Positions 23,840-37,715 of a stretch of DNA of 64,000 nt are shown in pieces. Under the pieces are notes generated by a model. It was not told the origin of the DNA and searched no databases. It saw only the letters and a program-made list of their open reading frames with translations. Source of the DNA: Odontocerum albicorne (lineage: Eukaryota > Arthropoda > Insecta > Trichoptera > Odontoceridae). The stretch spans positions 25,437,847 to 25,501,846 of the forward strand of contig OX463859.1 in NCBI GenBank assembly GCA_949825065.1, given 5' to 3'. How positions within the stretch are numbered: the stretch's first letter is position 1; every line of letters starts with the position of its first letter. Made by a program: the position numbers and the translations under genes.

Positions 23840-26800
23840 GTGTTTTCGTTGTTTTGGTCCCGAACCTCTAATTTTGCAAAATTTCAATATTTTGCGTCAA
23901 TATTTACCAGTTTGAATGAATTCATTACTTTTGACTAACAAAAAAAAATAATTTCACTCGAAAAACTGCCGTTGACGTCCGAAATTGCGAAATATATGTA
24001 CGAAATCATGACACAAATATTATTTCTTCTACGTGTTTTTGGTCTCAGACCTCAAATTTTGCGAAATTTCAATATTTTGCGTCAATATTTTCCAGTTTGA
24101 ATGAATTTCATTACTTTTGACTAACCAAAAAACATATCTTTTAGTGCGAAAATTCTAAAATTATGATGAATCAAAACGATAGTGTAGTAGAAATGCATTG
24201 AGGTTCTTAATGATATAAAACGATCCAACCTGCTAAATTTGTACGAACATTTCTTAGTAAAAGGCTGAAACTTTATACTTTTCACTCGAAAAACTGCCGA
24301 TGACGACCGAGATTGCGAAATATATGTACAAAATCTTGACAGAAATATTATTTGTTCTACGTGTTATCGTGGTTTTGGTCCCGAACCTCTAATTTTGCAA
24401 AATTTCAATATTTTGCGTCAATATTTTCCAGTTTGAATGAATTCATTACTTTTGACTAACAAACAAAATAATTTCACTCGAAAAACTGCCGTTGACGTCC
24501 GAAATTGCGAAATATATGTACAAAATCATGACACAAATATTATTTCTTTTACGTGTTTTTGGTCTCAGACCTCAAATTTTGCGAAATTTCAATATTTTGC
24601 GTCAATATTTTCCAGTTTGAATGAATTTCATTACTTTTGACTAACCAAAAAACATATCTTTTAGTGCGAAAATTCTAAAATTATGATGAATCAAAACGAT
24701 AGTGTAGTAGAAATGCATTGAGGTTCCTAATGATATAAAACGATCCAACCTGCTAAATTTCTACGAACATTTCTTAGTAAAAGGCTGAAACTTTATACTT
24801 TTCACTCGAAAAACTGCCGATGACGACCGAGATTGCGAAATATATGTACAAAATGATGAAAGAAATATTATTTGTTTTACGTGTTTTCGTGGTTTTGGTC
24901 CCGAACCTCTAATTTTCCAGTTTGAATGGATTTCATTACTTTTGACCAACAAAAAAAAAAATTTTTGTGCGAAAATGCTAAAATTTTATACTAAAACTAT
25001 GATGAATGATGAAAAAGATTGCAAAATATATGTACAAAATCATGACAGAAATATTATTTGTTCTACGTGTTTTCGTGGTTTTGGTCCCGAACCTCCAATT
25101 TTGTGAAATTTCAATATTTTGGGTTTATATTTTCCAGTTTGATTGAATTTCATTACTTTTGAATAACAATAAAACATATTTTATTGTGCGAAAATGCTAA
25201 AATTATGATGAATCAAGACGAAAGTGAAGTAGAAATGCATTGGGGTTATTTATGATATAAAACATTCTAAACTGCTAAATTTGTATTAACATTTCTTAGT
25301 AGATGGCTGAAACTTCATACTTTTCACTCGAAAAACTGCCTTTGACGCCCGAGATAACGAAATAAATTTACAAAATCATGACAGAAATATTATTTGTTCT
25401 ACGTGTTTTCGTGGTTTTGGTCCCAAACCTCTAATTTTGCAAAATTTCAATATTTTGCGTCAATATTTTCCAGTTTGAATGAATTTCATTACTTTTGACT
25501 AACCAAAAAACATATCTTTTAGTGCGAAAATTCTAAAATTATGATGAATCAAAACGATAGTGTAGTAGAAATGCATTGAGGTTCTTAATGATATAAAACG
25601 ATCCAACCTGCTTAATTTGTATGAACATTTCTTAGTAAAAGGCTGAAACTTTATACTTTTCACTCGAAAAACTGCCGTTGACGACCGAGATTGCGAAATA
25701 TATGTACAAAATGATGACAGAAATATTATTTGTTTTACGTGTTTTCGTGGTTTTGGTCCCGAACCTCTAATTTTCCAGTTTGAATGGATTTCATTACGTT
25801 TGACCAACAAAAAAACAAAATTTTTGTGCGAAAATGCAAAAATTTTATACTAAAACTATGATGAATGATGAATCAAGACGATAGTATAGTTGAAATGCAT
25901 TGAGGTTATTTATGATATAAAACGTTCCAACTTGCTAAATCTGTATGAACATTTCTTAGTTAAAGGCTGAAACTTTATACTTTTCACTGGAAAAACTGCC
26001 GTTGACGACCGAGATTGCGAAATATATGTACAAAATCACGACAGAAATATTATTTGTTCTACGTGTTTTCGTGGTTTTGGATCCGAACCTCTAAATTTGC
26101 GAAATTTCAATATTTTGCGTCAATATTTTCCATTTCGAATGAATTTCATTACTTTTGACTAGCAAAAAAACAATTTTTTTTGTGCGAAAATGCTAAAATT
26201 ATGATAAATCAAGACGATAGCGTGGTAGAAAAGCATTGAGGTTATTTATCATATAAAACGTTCCAACTTGCTATATTTGTATGAACATTTCTTAGTAAAA
26301 GCCTTAAACTTCATACTTTTCACTAGAAAAATTGCTGTTGACGACCGAGATTGCGAAATATATGTACCAAATCATGACATAAATATTATTTGTTTTACGT
26401 GTTTTCGGTCCCAAACCTCTAATTTTGCAAAATTTCAATATTTTGCGTCAATATTTTCCAGTTTGAATGAATTTCCTTACTTTTGACTAACCAAAAAACA
26501 AATATTTCGTTCAAAAATATTAAAATTATGAAGAATCAAGACGAAAAATTTCGTTCAAAAATACTAAAACTATGATGCATCAAGACGAAAAAGTGTTGTT
26601 GAAATGCATTGAGGTTATTTATGATATGAAACGTTCCAGCCTGCTAAATTTGAATGAACATTTCTTAGTAAAAGGCTGAAACTTCATTCTTTTCTCTCGA
26701 AAAACTGTCATTGACGCCCGAGATTGCAAAATATATGTCCAAAATCATGACAGAAATATTATTTGTTCTACGTGTTTTCGTGGTTTTGGTCCCGAACCTC

Positions 26801-29800
26801 TAATTTTGCGAAATTTCAATATTTTGCGTCAATATTTTCCAGTTTGAATGAATTTCATTACTTTTGACTAGCAAAAAAACAATTTTTTTTATGCGAAAAT
26901 GCTAAAATTATGATAAATCAAGACGATAGCGTGGTAGAAAAGCATTGAGGTTATTTATCATATAAAACGTTCCAACTTGCTAAATTTGTATGAACATTTC
27001 TTAGTTTTTACTAAGAAATGTTCATACAAATTTAGCAAGCCTTAAACTTTTTGCCTTAAACTTCATACTTTTCACTAGAAAAACTGCCGTTGACGACCGA
27101 GATTGCGAAATATATGTACCAAATCATGACATAAATATTATTTGTTTTACGTGTATTCGGTCCCGAACCTCTAATTTTGCAAAATTTCAATATTTTGCGT
27201 CAATATTTTCCAGTTTGAATGAATTTCCTTACTTTTGACTAACCAAAAAACAAATATTTCGTTCAAAAATATTAAAATTATGAAGAATCAAGACGAAAAA
27301 TTTCGTTCAAAAATACTAAAACTATGATTAATCAAGACGAAAAAGTGTTGTTGAAATGCATTGAGGTTATTTATGATATGAAACGTTCCAGCCTGCTAAA
27401 TTTGAATGAACATTTCTTAGTAAAAGGCTAAAACTTCATACTTTTCACTCGAAAAACTGCCGTTAACGACCGAGATTGCGAATAATATGTACAAAATTAT
27501 GACAGAAATATTATTTGTACTACGTGTTTTCTTGGTTTTGGTCCCAAACCTCTATTTGGCGAAATTTCCATATTTTCCTTCAATAGTTTCCAGTTTGAAT
27601 GGATTTCATTAATTTTCACTAACATAAAACAAATTTTTTTGAGCGAAAATGCTAAAATTATGATGAATCAAAACGATAGTATAGTAGAAATAATTTGTGT
27701 GATTATTTCTTAGTAAAAGGCTGAAACTTCATACTTTTCTATCGAAAAACAGCCGTTGACGACCTAGATTGCGAAATATTTGTACAAAATCATGTCTGAA
27801 ATATTATTTGTTCTACGTGTTATCGTGGTTTTGGTCCCGAACCTCTAATTTTGCAAAATTTCAATATTTTGCGTCAATATTTTCCAGTTTGAATGAATTC
27901 ATTACTTTTGACTAACAAAAAAAAATAATTTCACTCGAAAAACTGCCGTTGACGTCCGAAATTGCGAAATATATGTACGAAATCATGACACAAATATTAT
28001 TTTTTTTTTTTTTTTTTGGTCTCAGACCTCAAATTTTGCGAAATTTCAATATTTTGCGACAATATTTTCCAGTTTGAATGAATTTCATTACTTTTGACTA
28101 ACCGAAAAACATATCTTTTAGTGCGAAAATTCTAAAATTATGATGAATCAAAACGAAAGTGTGGTAGAAATGCATTGAGGTTCTTAATGATATAAAACGA
28201 TCCAACCTGCTAAATTTGTATAAACATTTCTTAGTTAAAGGCTGAAACTTTATACTTTTCACTCGAAAAACTGCCGTTGACGACCGAGATTGCGAAATAT
28301 ATGTACAAAATGATGACAGAAATATTATTTGTTTTACGTGTTTTCGTGGTTTTGGTCCCAAACCTCTAATTTTCCAGTTTGAATGGATTTCATTACTTTT
28401 GACCAACAAAAAAACAAAATTTTTGTGCGAAAATGCTAAAATTTTATACTAAAACTATGATGAATGATGAATGAGATTGCAAAATATATGTACAAAATCA
28501 TGACAGAAATATTATTTGTTCTACGTGTTTTCGTGGTTTTGGTCCCGATCCTCCAATTTTGTGAAATTTCAATATTTTGCGTTTATATTTTCCAGTTTGA
28601 TTGAATTTCATTTCTTTTGAATAACAAAAAAACATATTTTTTTGTGCGAAAATGCTAAAATTATGATGAATCAAGACGAAAGTGAAGTAGAAATGCATTG
28701 AGGTTATTTATGATATAAAACATTCCAAACTGCTAAATTTGTATTAACATTTCTTAGTAGAAGGCTGAAACTTCATACTTTTCACTCGAAAAACTGCCTT
28801 TGACGCCCGAGATAACGAAATAAATTCACAAAATCATGACAGAAATATTATTTGTTCTACGTGTTTTCGTGGTTTTGGTCCCGAACCTCCAATTTTGCAA
28901 AATTTCAATATTTTGCGTCAATATTTTCCAGTTTGAATGAATTTCATTACTTTTGACTAACCAAAAAACATATCTTTTAGTGCGAAAATTCTAAAATTAT
29001 GATTAATCAAAACGATAGTGTAGTAGAAATGCATTGAGGTTCTTAATGATATAAAACGATCTAACCTGCTTAATTTGTATGAACATTTCTTAGTAAAAGG
29101 CTGAAACTTTATACTTTTCACTCGAAAAACTGCCGTTGACGACCGAGATTGCGAAATATATGTACAAAATGATGACAGAAATATTATTTGTTTTACGTGT
29201 TTTCGAGGTTTTGGTCCCGAACCTCTAATTTTCCAGTTTGAATGGATTTCATTACTTTTGACCAACAAAAAAACAAAATTTTTGTGCGAAAATGCAAAAA
29301 TTTTATACTAAAACTATGATGAATTTTGAATCAAGACGATAGTATAGTTGAAATGCATTGAGGTTATTTATGATATAAAACGTTCCAACTTGCTAAATCT
29401 CTATGAACATTTCTTAGTTAAAGGCTGAAACTTTATACTTTTCACTCGAAAAACTGTCGTTGACGACCGAGATTGCGAAATATATGTACAAAATCACGAC
29501 AGAAATATTATTTTTTCTACGTGTTTTCGTGGTTTTGGACCCGAACCTCTAAATTTGCGAAATTTCAATATTTTGCGTCAATATTTTCCAGTTCGAATGA
29601 ATTTCATTACTTTTGACTAGAAAAAAACAATTTTTTTTGTGCGAAAATGCTAAAATCATAAATCTAAAGCTAAAATCAATAAATCAAGACGATAGCGTGG
29701 TAGAAAAGCATTGAGGTTATTTATCATATAAAACGTTCCAACTTGCTAAATTTGTATGAACATTTCTTAGTAAAAGCCTTAAACTTCATACTTTTCACTA

Positions 29801-32800
29801 GAAAAACTGCCGTTGACGACCGAGATTGCGAAATATATGTACCAAATCATGACATAAATATTATTTGTTTTACGTGTTTTTGGTCCCGAACCTCTAATTT
29901 TGCCAAATTTCAATATTTTGCGTCAATATTTTCCAGTTTGAATGAATTTCCTTACTTTTGACTAACCAAAAAACAAATATTTCGTTCAAAAATATTAAAA
30001 TTATGAAGAATCAAGACGAAAAATTTCGTTCAAAAATACTAAAACTATTATGAATCAAGACGAAAATGTGTTGTTGAAATGCATTGAGGTTATTTATGAT
30101 ATGAAACGTTCCAGCCTGCTAAATTTGAATGAACATTTCTTAGTAAAAGGCTGAAACTTCATACTATTCACTCGAAAAACTGCCGTTAACGACCGAGATT
30201 GCGAATAATATGAACAAAATCATGACAGATATATTATTTGTTCTACGTGTTATCGTGGTTTTGGTCCCGAACCTCTAATTTTGCGAAATTTCAATATTTT
30301 TCGTCAATATTTTCCAGTTTGAATGAATTTCATTACTTTTAACTAACAAAAAACAAATTTTTTTGAGCGAAAATGCTAAAATTATGATGAATCAAAACGA
30401 TAGTGTAGTAGAAATAATTTGTATGATTATTTCTTAGTAAAAGGCTGAAACTTCATACTTTTCTCTCGAAAAACAGCCGTTGACGACCAAGATTGCGAAA
30501 TATATGTACAAAATCATGACAGAAATATTATTTTTTCTACGTGTTTTCGTGTTTTTGGTCCCGAACCTCTAATTTTGCGAAATTTCAATATTTTGCGTCA
30601 ATATTTTCCAGTTTGAATGAATTTCATTACTTTTAACTAACGAAAAACAAATTTTTTTGAGCGACAATGCTAAAATTATGATGAATCAAAACGATAGTGT
30701 AGTAGAAATAATTTGTATGATTATTTTTTAGTAAAAGGCTGAAACTTCATACTTTTCTCTCGAAAAACAGCCGTTGGCGACCGAGATTGCGAAATATATG
30801 TACAAAATCATGACAGAAATATTATTTGTTCTACGTTTTTTCGTGGTTTTGGTCCCGAACCTCTAATTTTGCGAAATTTCAATATTTTGCGTCAATATTT
30901 TCCAGTTTGAATGAATTTCATTACTTTTGACTAACCAAAAAACATATCATTTAGTGCGAAAATTCTAAAATTATGATGAATCAAAACGATAGTGTAGTAG
31001 AAATGCATTGAGGTTCTTAATGATATAAAACGATCTAACCTGCTTAATTTGTATGAACATTTCTTAGTAAAAGGCTGAAACTTTATACTTTTCACTCGAA
31101 AAACTGTTGTTGACGCCCGAGATTGCGAAATATATGTACAAAATGATGACAGAAATATTATTTGTTTTACGTGTTTTCGAGGTTTTGGTCCCGAACCTCT
31201 AATTTTCCAGTTTGAATGGATTTCATTACTTTTGACCAACAAAAAAACAAAATTTTTGTGCGAAAATGCAAAAATTTTATACTAAAACTATGATGAATGA
31301 TGAATCAAGACGATAGTATAGTTGAAATGCATTGAGGTTATTTATGATATAAAACGTTCCAACTTGCTAAATCTGTATGAACATTTCATAGTTAAAGGCT
31401 GAAACTTTATACTTTTCACTCGAAAAACTGCCGTTGACGACCGAGATTGCGAAATATATGTACAAAATCACGACAGAAATATTATTTGTTCTACGTGTTT
31501 TCGTGGTTTTGGTCCCGAACCTCTAAATTTGCGAAATTTCAATATTTTGCGTCAATATTTTCCAGTTTGAATGAATTTCATTACTTTTGACTAACAAAAA
31601 AACATAATTTCACTCGAAAAACTGCCGTTGACGCCCTAAATTGCAAAATATATGTACAAAATCATGACACAAATATTATTTGTTCTACATTTTTTTGGTC
31701 TCAGACCTCAAATTTTGCAAAATTTCAATATTTTGCGTCAATATATTCCAGTTTGAATGATTTTCATTACTTTTGACTAACCCAAAAACATATCTTTTAG
31801 TGCGAAAATTCTAAAACTAAGATGAATCAAAACGATAGTGTAGTAGAAATGCATTGAGGTTATTTATGATATAAAACGATCCAACCTGCTAAATTTGTAT
31901 GAACATTTCTTAGTAAAAGGCTGACACTTCATACTTTTCACTCGAAAAACTGTCGTTGACGCCCGAGATTGCAAAATATATGTACAAAATCATGAGAGAA
32001 ATATTATTTGTTCTACGTGTTTTCGGTCCCGAACCTCCAATTTTGCGAAATTTCAATATTTTGCGTTTATATTTTCCAGTTTGATTGAATTTCATTACTT
32101 TTGAATAACAAAAAAACATATTTTTTTGTGCGAAAATGCTAAAATTATGATGAATCAAGACGAACGTGAAGTAGAAATGCATTGAGGTTATTTATGATAT
32201 AAAACGTTCCAAACTGCTTAATTTGTATTAAGATTTCTTAGTAAAAGGCTGAAACTTCATACTTTTCACTCGAAAAACTGCCTTTGACGCCCGAGATAAC
32301 GAAATAAATTTACAAAATTATGACAGAAATATTATTTGTTCTACGTGTTTTCGTGGTTTTGGTCCCGAACCTCTAATTTTGCAAAATTTCAATATTTTGC
32401 GTCAATATTTTCCAGTTTGAATGAATTTCATTACTTTTGACTAACCAAAAAACATATCTTTTAGTGCGAAAATTCTAAAATTATGATGAATCAAAACGAT
32501 AGTGTAGTAGAAATGCATTGAGGTTCTTAATGATATAAAACGATCCAACCTGCTTAATTTGTATGAACATTTCTTAGTAAAAGGCTGAAACTTTATACTT
32601 TTCACTCGAAAAACTGCCGTTGACGACCGAGATTGCGAAATATATGTAAAAAATGATGACAGATATATGATTTGTTTTACGTGTTTTCGTGGTTTTGGTC
32701 CCGAACCTCTAAATTTCCAGTTTGAATGGATTTCATTACTTTTGACCAACAAAAACACAAAATTTTTGTGCGAAAATGCTAAAATTTTATACTCAAACTA

Positions 32801-34254
32801 TGATGAATGATGAATCAAGACGATAGTTTAGTTGAAATGCATTGAGGTTATTTATGATATAAAACGTTCCAACTTGCAAAATTTGTATGAACATTTCTTA
32901 GTTAAAGGCTGAAACTTTATACTTTTCACTCGAAAAACTGCCGTTGACGACCGAGATTGCGAAATATATGTACAAAATCACGACAGAAATATTATTTGTT
33001 CTACGTGTTTTCGTGGTTTTGGTCCCGAACCTCTAAATTTGCGAAATTTCAATATTTTGCGTCAATATTTTCCAGTTTGAATGAATTTCATTACTTTTGA
33101 CTAACAAAAAAACATAATTTCACTCGAAAAACTGCCGTTGACGCCCAAAATTGCAAAATATATGTACGAAATCATGACACAAATATTATTTGTTCAACGT
33201 GTTTTCGTTGTTTTGGTCCCGAACATCTAATTTTGCAAAATTTCAATATTTTGCGTCAATATTTACCAGTTTGAATGAATTCATTACTTTTGACTAACAA
33301 AAAAAAATAATTTCACTCGAAAAACTGCCGTTGACGTCCGAAATTGCGAAATATGTGTACGAAATCATGACACAAATATTATTTCTTCTACGTGTTTTTG
33401 GTCTCAGACCTCAAATTTTGCGAAATTTCAATATTTTGCGTCAATATTTTCCAGTTTGAATGAATTTCATTACTTTTGACTAACCAAAAAACATATCTTT
33501 TAGTGCGAAAATTCTAAAATTATGATGAATCAAAACGATAGTGTAGTAGAAATGCATTGAGGTTCTTAATGATATAAAACGATCCAACCTGCTAAATTTG
33601 TACGAACATTTCTTAGTAAAAGGCTGAAACTTTATACTTTTCACTCGAAAAACTGCCGATGACGACCGAGATTGCGAAATATATGTACAAAATCATGACA
33701 GAAATATTATTTGTTCTACGTGTTATCGTGGTTTTGGTCCCGAACCTCTAATTTTGCAAAATTTCAATATTTTGCGTCAATATTTTCCAGTTTGAATGAA
33801 TTCATTACTTTTGACTAACAAACAAAATAATTTCACTCGAAAAACTGCCGTTGACGTCCGAAATTGCGAAATATATGTACAAAATCATGACACAAATATT
33901 ATTTCTTTTACGTGTTTTTGGTCTCAGACCTCAAATTTTGCGAAATTTCAATATTTTGCGTCAATATTTTCCAGTTTGAATGAATTTCATTACTTTTGAC
34001 TAACCAAAAAACATATCTTTTAGTGCGAAAATTCTAAAATTATGATGAATCAAAACGATAGTGTAGTAGAAATGCATTGAGGTTCTTAATGATATAAAAC
34101 GATCCAACCTGCTAAATTTGTACGAACATTTCTTAGTAAAAGGCTAAAATTTTATACTTTTCACTCGAAAAACTGCCGATGACGACCGAGATTGCGAAAT
34201 ATATGTACAAAATGATGACAGAAATATTATTTGTTTTACGTGTTTTCGTGGTTT
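23840..34254. repeat. 9,359-bp spaced duplication pair
   Basis: A block of about 1.05 kb at 23,840-24,895 recurs at 33,199-34,254. Shared markers are the rare gttttcgttgttttggtc and the irregular unit with gactaacaaacaaaataat. The intervening sequence is other satellite units. Confidence 0.8.
26976..27039. repeat. 30-bp perfect inverted repeat with TTTT loop inside a satellite monomer
   Basis: The segment starting cttgctaaatttgtatgaac (26,976-27,005) is followed by TTTT and then its exact reverse complement (27,010-27,039). A small tandem echo of gccttaaact follows. No other unit I inspected has this structure. Confidence 0.9.
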
Positions 34255-35280
34255 TGGTCCCGAACCTCTAATTTTCCAGTTTGAATGGATTTCATTACTT
34301 TTGACCAACAAAAAAACAAAATTTTTGTGCGAAAATGCAAAAATTTTATACTAAAACTATGATGAATGATGAATCAAGACGATAGTATAGTTGAAATGCA
34401 TTGAGGTTATTTATGATATAAAACGTTCCAACTTGCTAAATCTCTATGAACATTTCTTAGTTAAAGGCTGAAACTTTATACTTTTCACTCGAAAAACTGC
34501 CGTTGACGACCGAGATGGCGAAATATATGTATATACTTTATACTTTTCACTCGAAAAACTGCCGATGACGACCGAGATTGCGAAATATATGTACAAAATC
34601 ATGACAGAAATATTATTTGTTCTACGTGTTATCGTGGTTTTGGTCCCGAACCTCTAATTTTGCAAAATTTCAATATTTTGCGTCAATATTTTCCAGTTTG
34701 AATGAATTCATTACTTTTGACTAACAAAAAAAAATAATTTCACTCGAAAAACTGCCGTTGACGTCCGAAATTGCGAAATATATGTACGAAATCATGACAC
34801 AAATATTATTTTTTTTTTTTTTTTTTGGTCTCAGACCTCAAATTTTGCGAAATTTCAATATTTTGCGACAATATTTTCCAGTTTGAATGAATTTCATTAC
34901 TTTTGACTAACCGAAAAACATATCTTTTAGTGCGAAAATCCTTAAATTATGATGAATCAAAACGATAGTGTAGTAGAAATGCATTGAGGTTCTTAATGAT
35001 ATAAAACGATCCAACCTGCTAAATTTGTATAAACATTTCTTAGTAAAAGGCTGAAACTTTATACTTTTCACTCGAAAAACTGCCGTTGACGACCGAGATT
35101 GCGAAATATATGTACAAAATGATGACAGAAATATCATTTGTTTTACGTGTTTTCGTGGTTTTGGTCCCAAACCTCTAATTTTCCAGTTTGAATGGATTTC
35201 ATTACTTTTGACCAACAAAAAAACAAAATTTTTGTGCGAAAATGCTAAAATTTTATACTAAAACTATGATGAATGGTGAA
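27800..35280. repeat. 6,809-bp spaced duplication carrying an 18-T run
   Basis: The block at 27,800-28,470 recurs at 34,610-35,280. In both, the usual tgttctacgtgtttttggtc is replaced by an 18-base T run (28,000-28,017 and 34,809-34,826) leading into ggtctcag. The shared odd allele shows descent from one event. Confidence 0.85.
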
Positions 35281-37715
35281 TCAAGACGATAGTATAGTTG
35301 AAATGCATTGAGGTTATTTATGATATAAAACGTTCCAACTTGCTAAATCTCTATGAACATTTCTTAGTTAAAGGCTGAAACTTTATACTTTTCACTCGAA
35401 AAACTGCCGTTGACGACCGAGATTGCGAAATATATGTTCAAAATGATGACAGAAATATTATTTGTTTTACGTGTTTTCGAGGTTTTGGTCCCGAACCTCT
35501 AATTTTCCAGTTTGAATGGATTTCATTACTTTTGACCAACAAAAAAACAAAATTTTTGTGCGAAAATGCAAAAATTTTATACTAAAACTATGATGAATGG
35601 TGAATCAAGACGATAGTATAGTTGAAATGCATTGAGGTTATTTATGATATAAAACGTTCCAACTTGCTAAATCTCTATGAACATTTCTTAGTTAAAGGCT
35701 GAAACTTTATTCTTTTCACTCGAAAAACTGCCGTTGACGACCGAGATTGCGAAATATATGTACAAAATCACGACAGAAATATTATTTGTTCTACGTGTTT
35801 TCGCGGTTTTGGACCCGAACCTCTAAATTTGCGAAATTTCAATATTTTGCGTCAATATTTTCCAGTTCGAATGAATTTCATTACTTTTGACTAGCAAAAA
35901 AACAATTTTTTTTGTGCGAAAATGCTAAAATCATAAATCTAAAGCTAAAATCAATAAATCAAGACGATAGCGTGGTAGAAAAGCATTGAGGTTATTTATC
36001 ATATAAAACGTTCCAACTTGCTAAATTTGTATGAACATTTCTTAGTAAAAGCCTTAAACTTCATACTTTTCACTAGAAAAACAGCCGTTGACGACCAAGA
36101 TTGCGAAATATATGTACAAAATCATGACAGAAATATTATTTTTTCTACGTGTTTTCGTGTTTTTGGTCCCGAACCTCTAATTTTGCGAAATTTCAATATT
36201 TTGCGTCAATATTTTCCAGTTTGAATGAATTTCATTACTTTTAACTAACGAAAAACAAATTTTTTTGAGCGACAATGCTAAAATTATGATGAATCAAAAC
36301 GATAGTGTAGTAGAAATAATTTGTATGATTATTTTTTAGTAAAAGGCTGAAACTTCATACTTTTCTCTCGAAAAACAGCCGTTGACGACCGAGATTGCGA
36401 ATAATATGTACAAAATCATGACAGAAATATTATTTGTTCTACGTTTTTTCGTGGTTTTGGTCCCGAACCTCTAATTTTGCGAAATTTCAATATTTTGCGT
36501 CAATATTTTCCAGTTTGAATGAATTTCATTACTTTTGACTAACCAAAAAACATATCTTTTAGTGCGAAAATTCTAAAATTATGATGAATCAAAACGATAG
36601 TGTAGTAGAAATGCATTGAGGTTCTTAATGATATAAAACGATCTAACCTGCTTAATTTGTATGAACATTTCTTAGTAAAAGGCTGAAACTTTATACTTTT
36701 CACTCGAAAAACTGCCGTTGACGACCGAGATTGCGAAATATATGTACAAAATGATGACAGAAATATTATTTGTTTTACGTGTTTTCGAGGTTTTGGTCCC
36801 GAACCTCTAATTTTCCAGTTTGAATGGATTTCATTACTTTTGACCAACAAAAAAACAAAATTTTTGTGCGAAAATGCTAAAATTTTATACTAAAACTATG
36901 ATGAATGATGAATCAAGACGATAGTATAGTTGAAATGCATTGAGGTTATTTATGATATAAAACGTTCCAACTTGCTAAATCTCTATGAACATTTCTTAGT
37001 TAAAGGCTGAAACTTTATACTTTTCACTCGAAAAACTCCCGTTGACGACCGAGATTGCGAAATATATGTACAAAATCACGACAGAAATATTATTTGTTCT
37101 ACGTGTTTTCGTGGTTTTGGACCCGAACCTCTAAATTTGCAAAATTTCAATATTTTGCGTCAATATTTTCCAGTTCGAATGAATTTCATAACTTTTGACT
37201 AGCAAAAAAACAATTTTTTTTGTGCGAAAATGCTAAAATCATAAATCTAAAGCTAAAATCAATAAATCAAGACGATAGCGTGGTAGAAAAGCATTGAGGT
37301 TATTTATCATATAAAACGTTCCAACTTGCTAAATTTGTATGAACATTTCTTAGTAAAAGCCTTAAACTTCATACTTTTCACTAGAAAAACTGCCGTTGAC
37401 GACCGAGATTGCGAAATATATGTACCAAATCATGACATAAATATTATTTGTTTTACGTGTTTTTGGTCCCGAACCTCTAATTTTGCCAAATTTCAATATT
37501 TTGCGTCAATATTTTCCAGTTTGAATGAATTTCCTTACTTTTGACTAACCAAAAAACAAATATTTCGTTCAAAAATATTAAAATTATGAAGAATCAAGAC
37601 GAAAAATTTCGTTCAAAAATACTAAAACTATGATGAATCAAGACGAAAAAGTGTTGTTGAAATGCATTGAGGTTATTTATGATATGAAACGTTCCAGCCT
37701 GCTAAATTTGAATGA
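28880..37715. repeat. 7,582-bp spaced duplication pair
   Basis: About 1.2 kb at 28,880-30,130 recurs at 36,460-37,715, with offsets of 7,582-7,583 at two landmarks. Both copies contain the insertion-like aaatcataaatctaaagc (29,653 and 37,235), which is also present at 35,928. Another copy of the following unit lies 1,740 bp further on (37,326 to 39,066). Confidence 0.8.

Noticed and set aside
8032..36850. Recurring minus-strand open frames of 66, 77, 90 and 103 codons starting MHFYFTFVLIHHN or MLVKSNEIHSNWK
   Set aside because: They recur with the satellite, vary in length with each unit's random stops, and show no domain or codon bias. They are by-products of a stop-poor AT-rich repeat.
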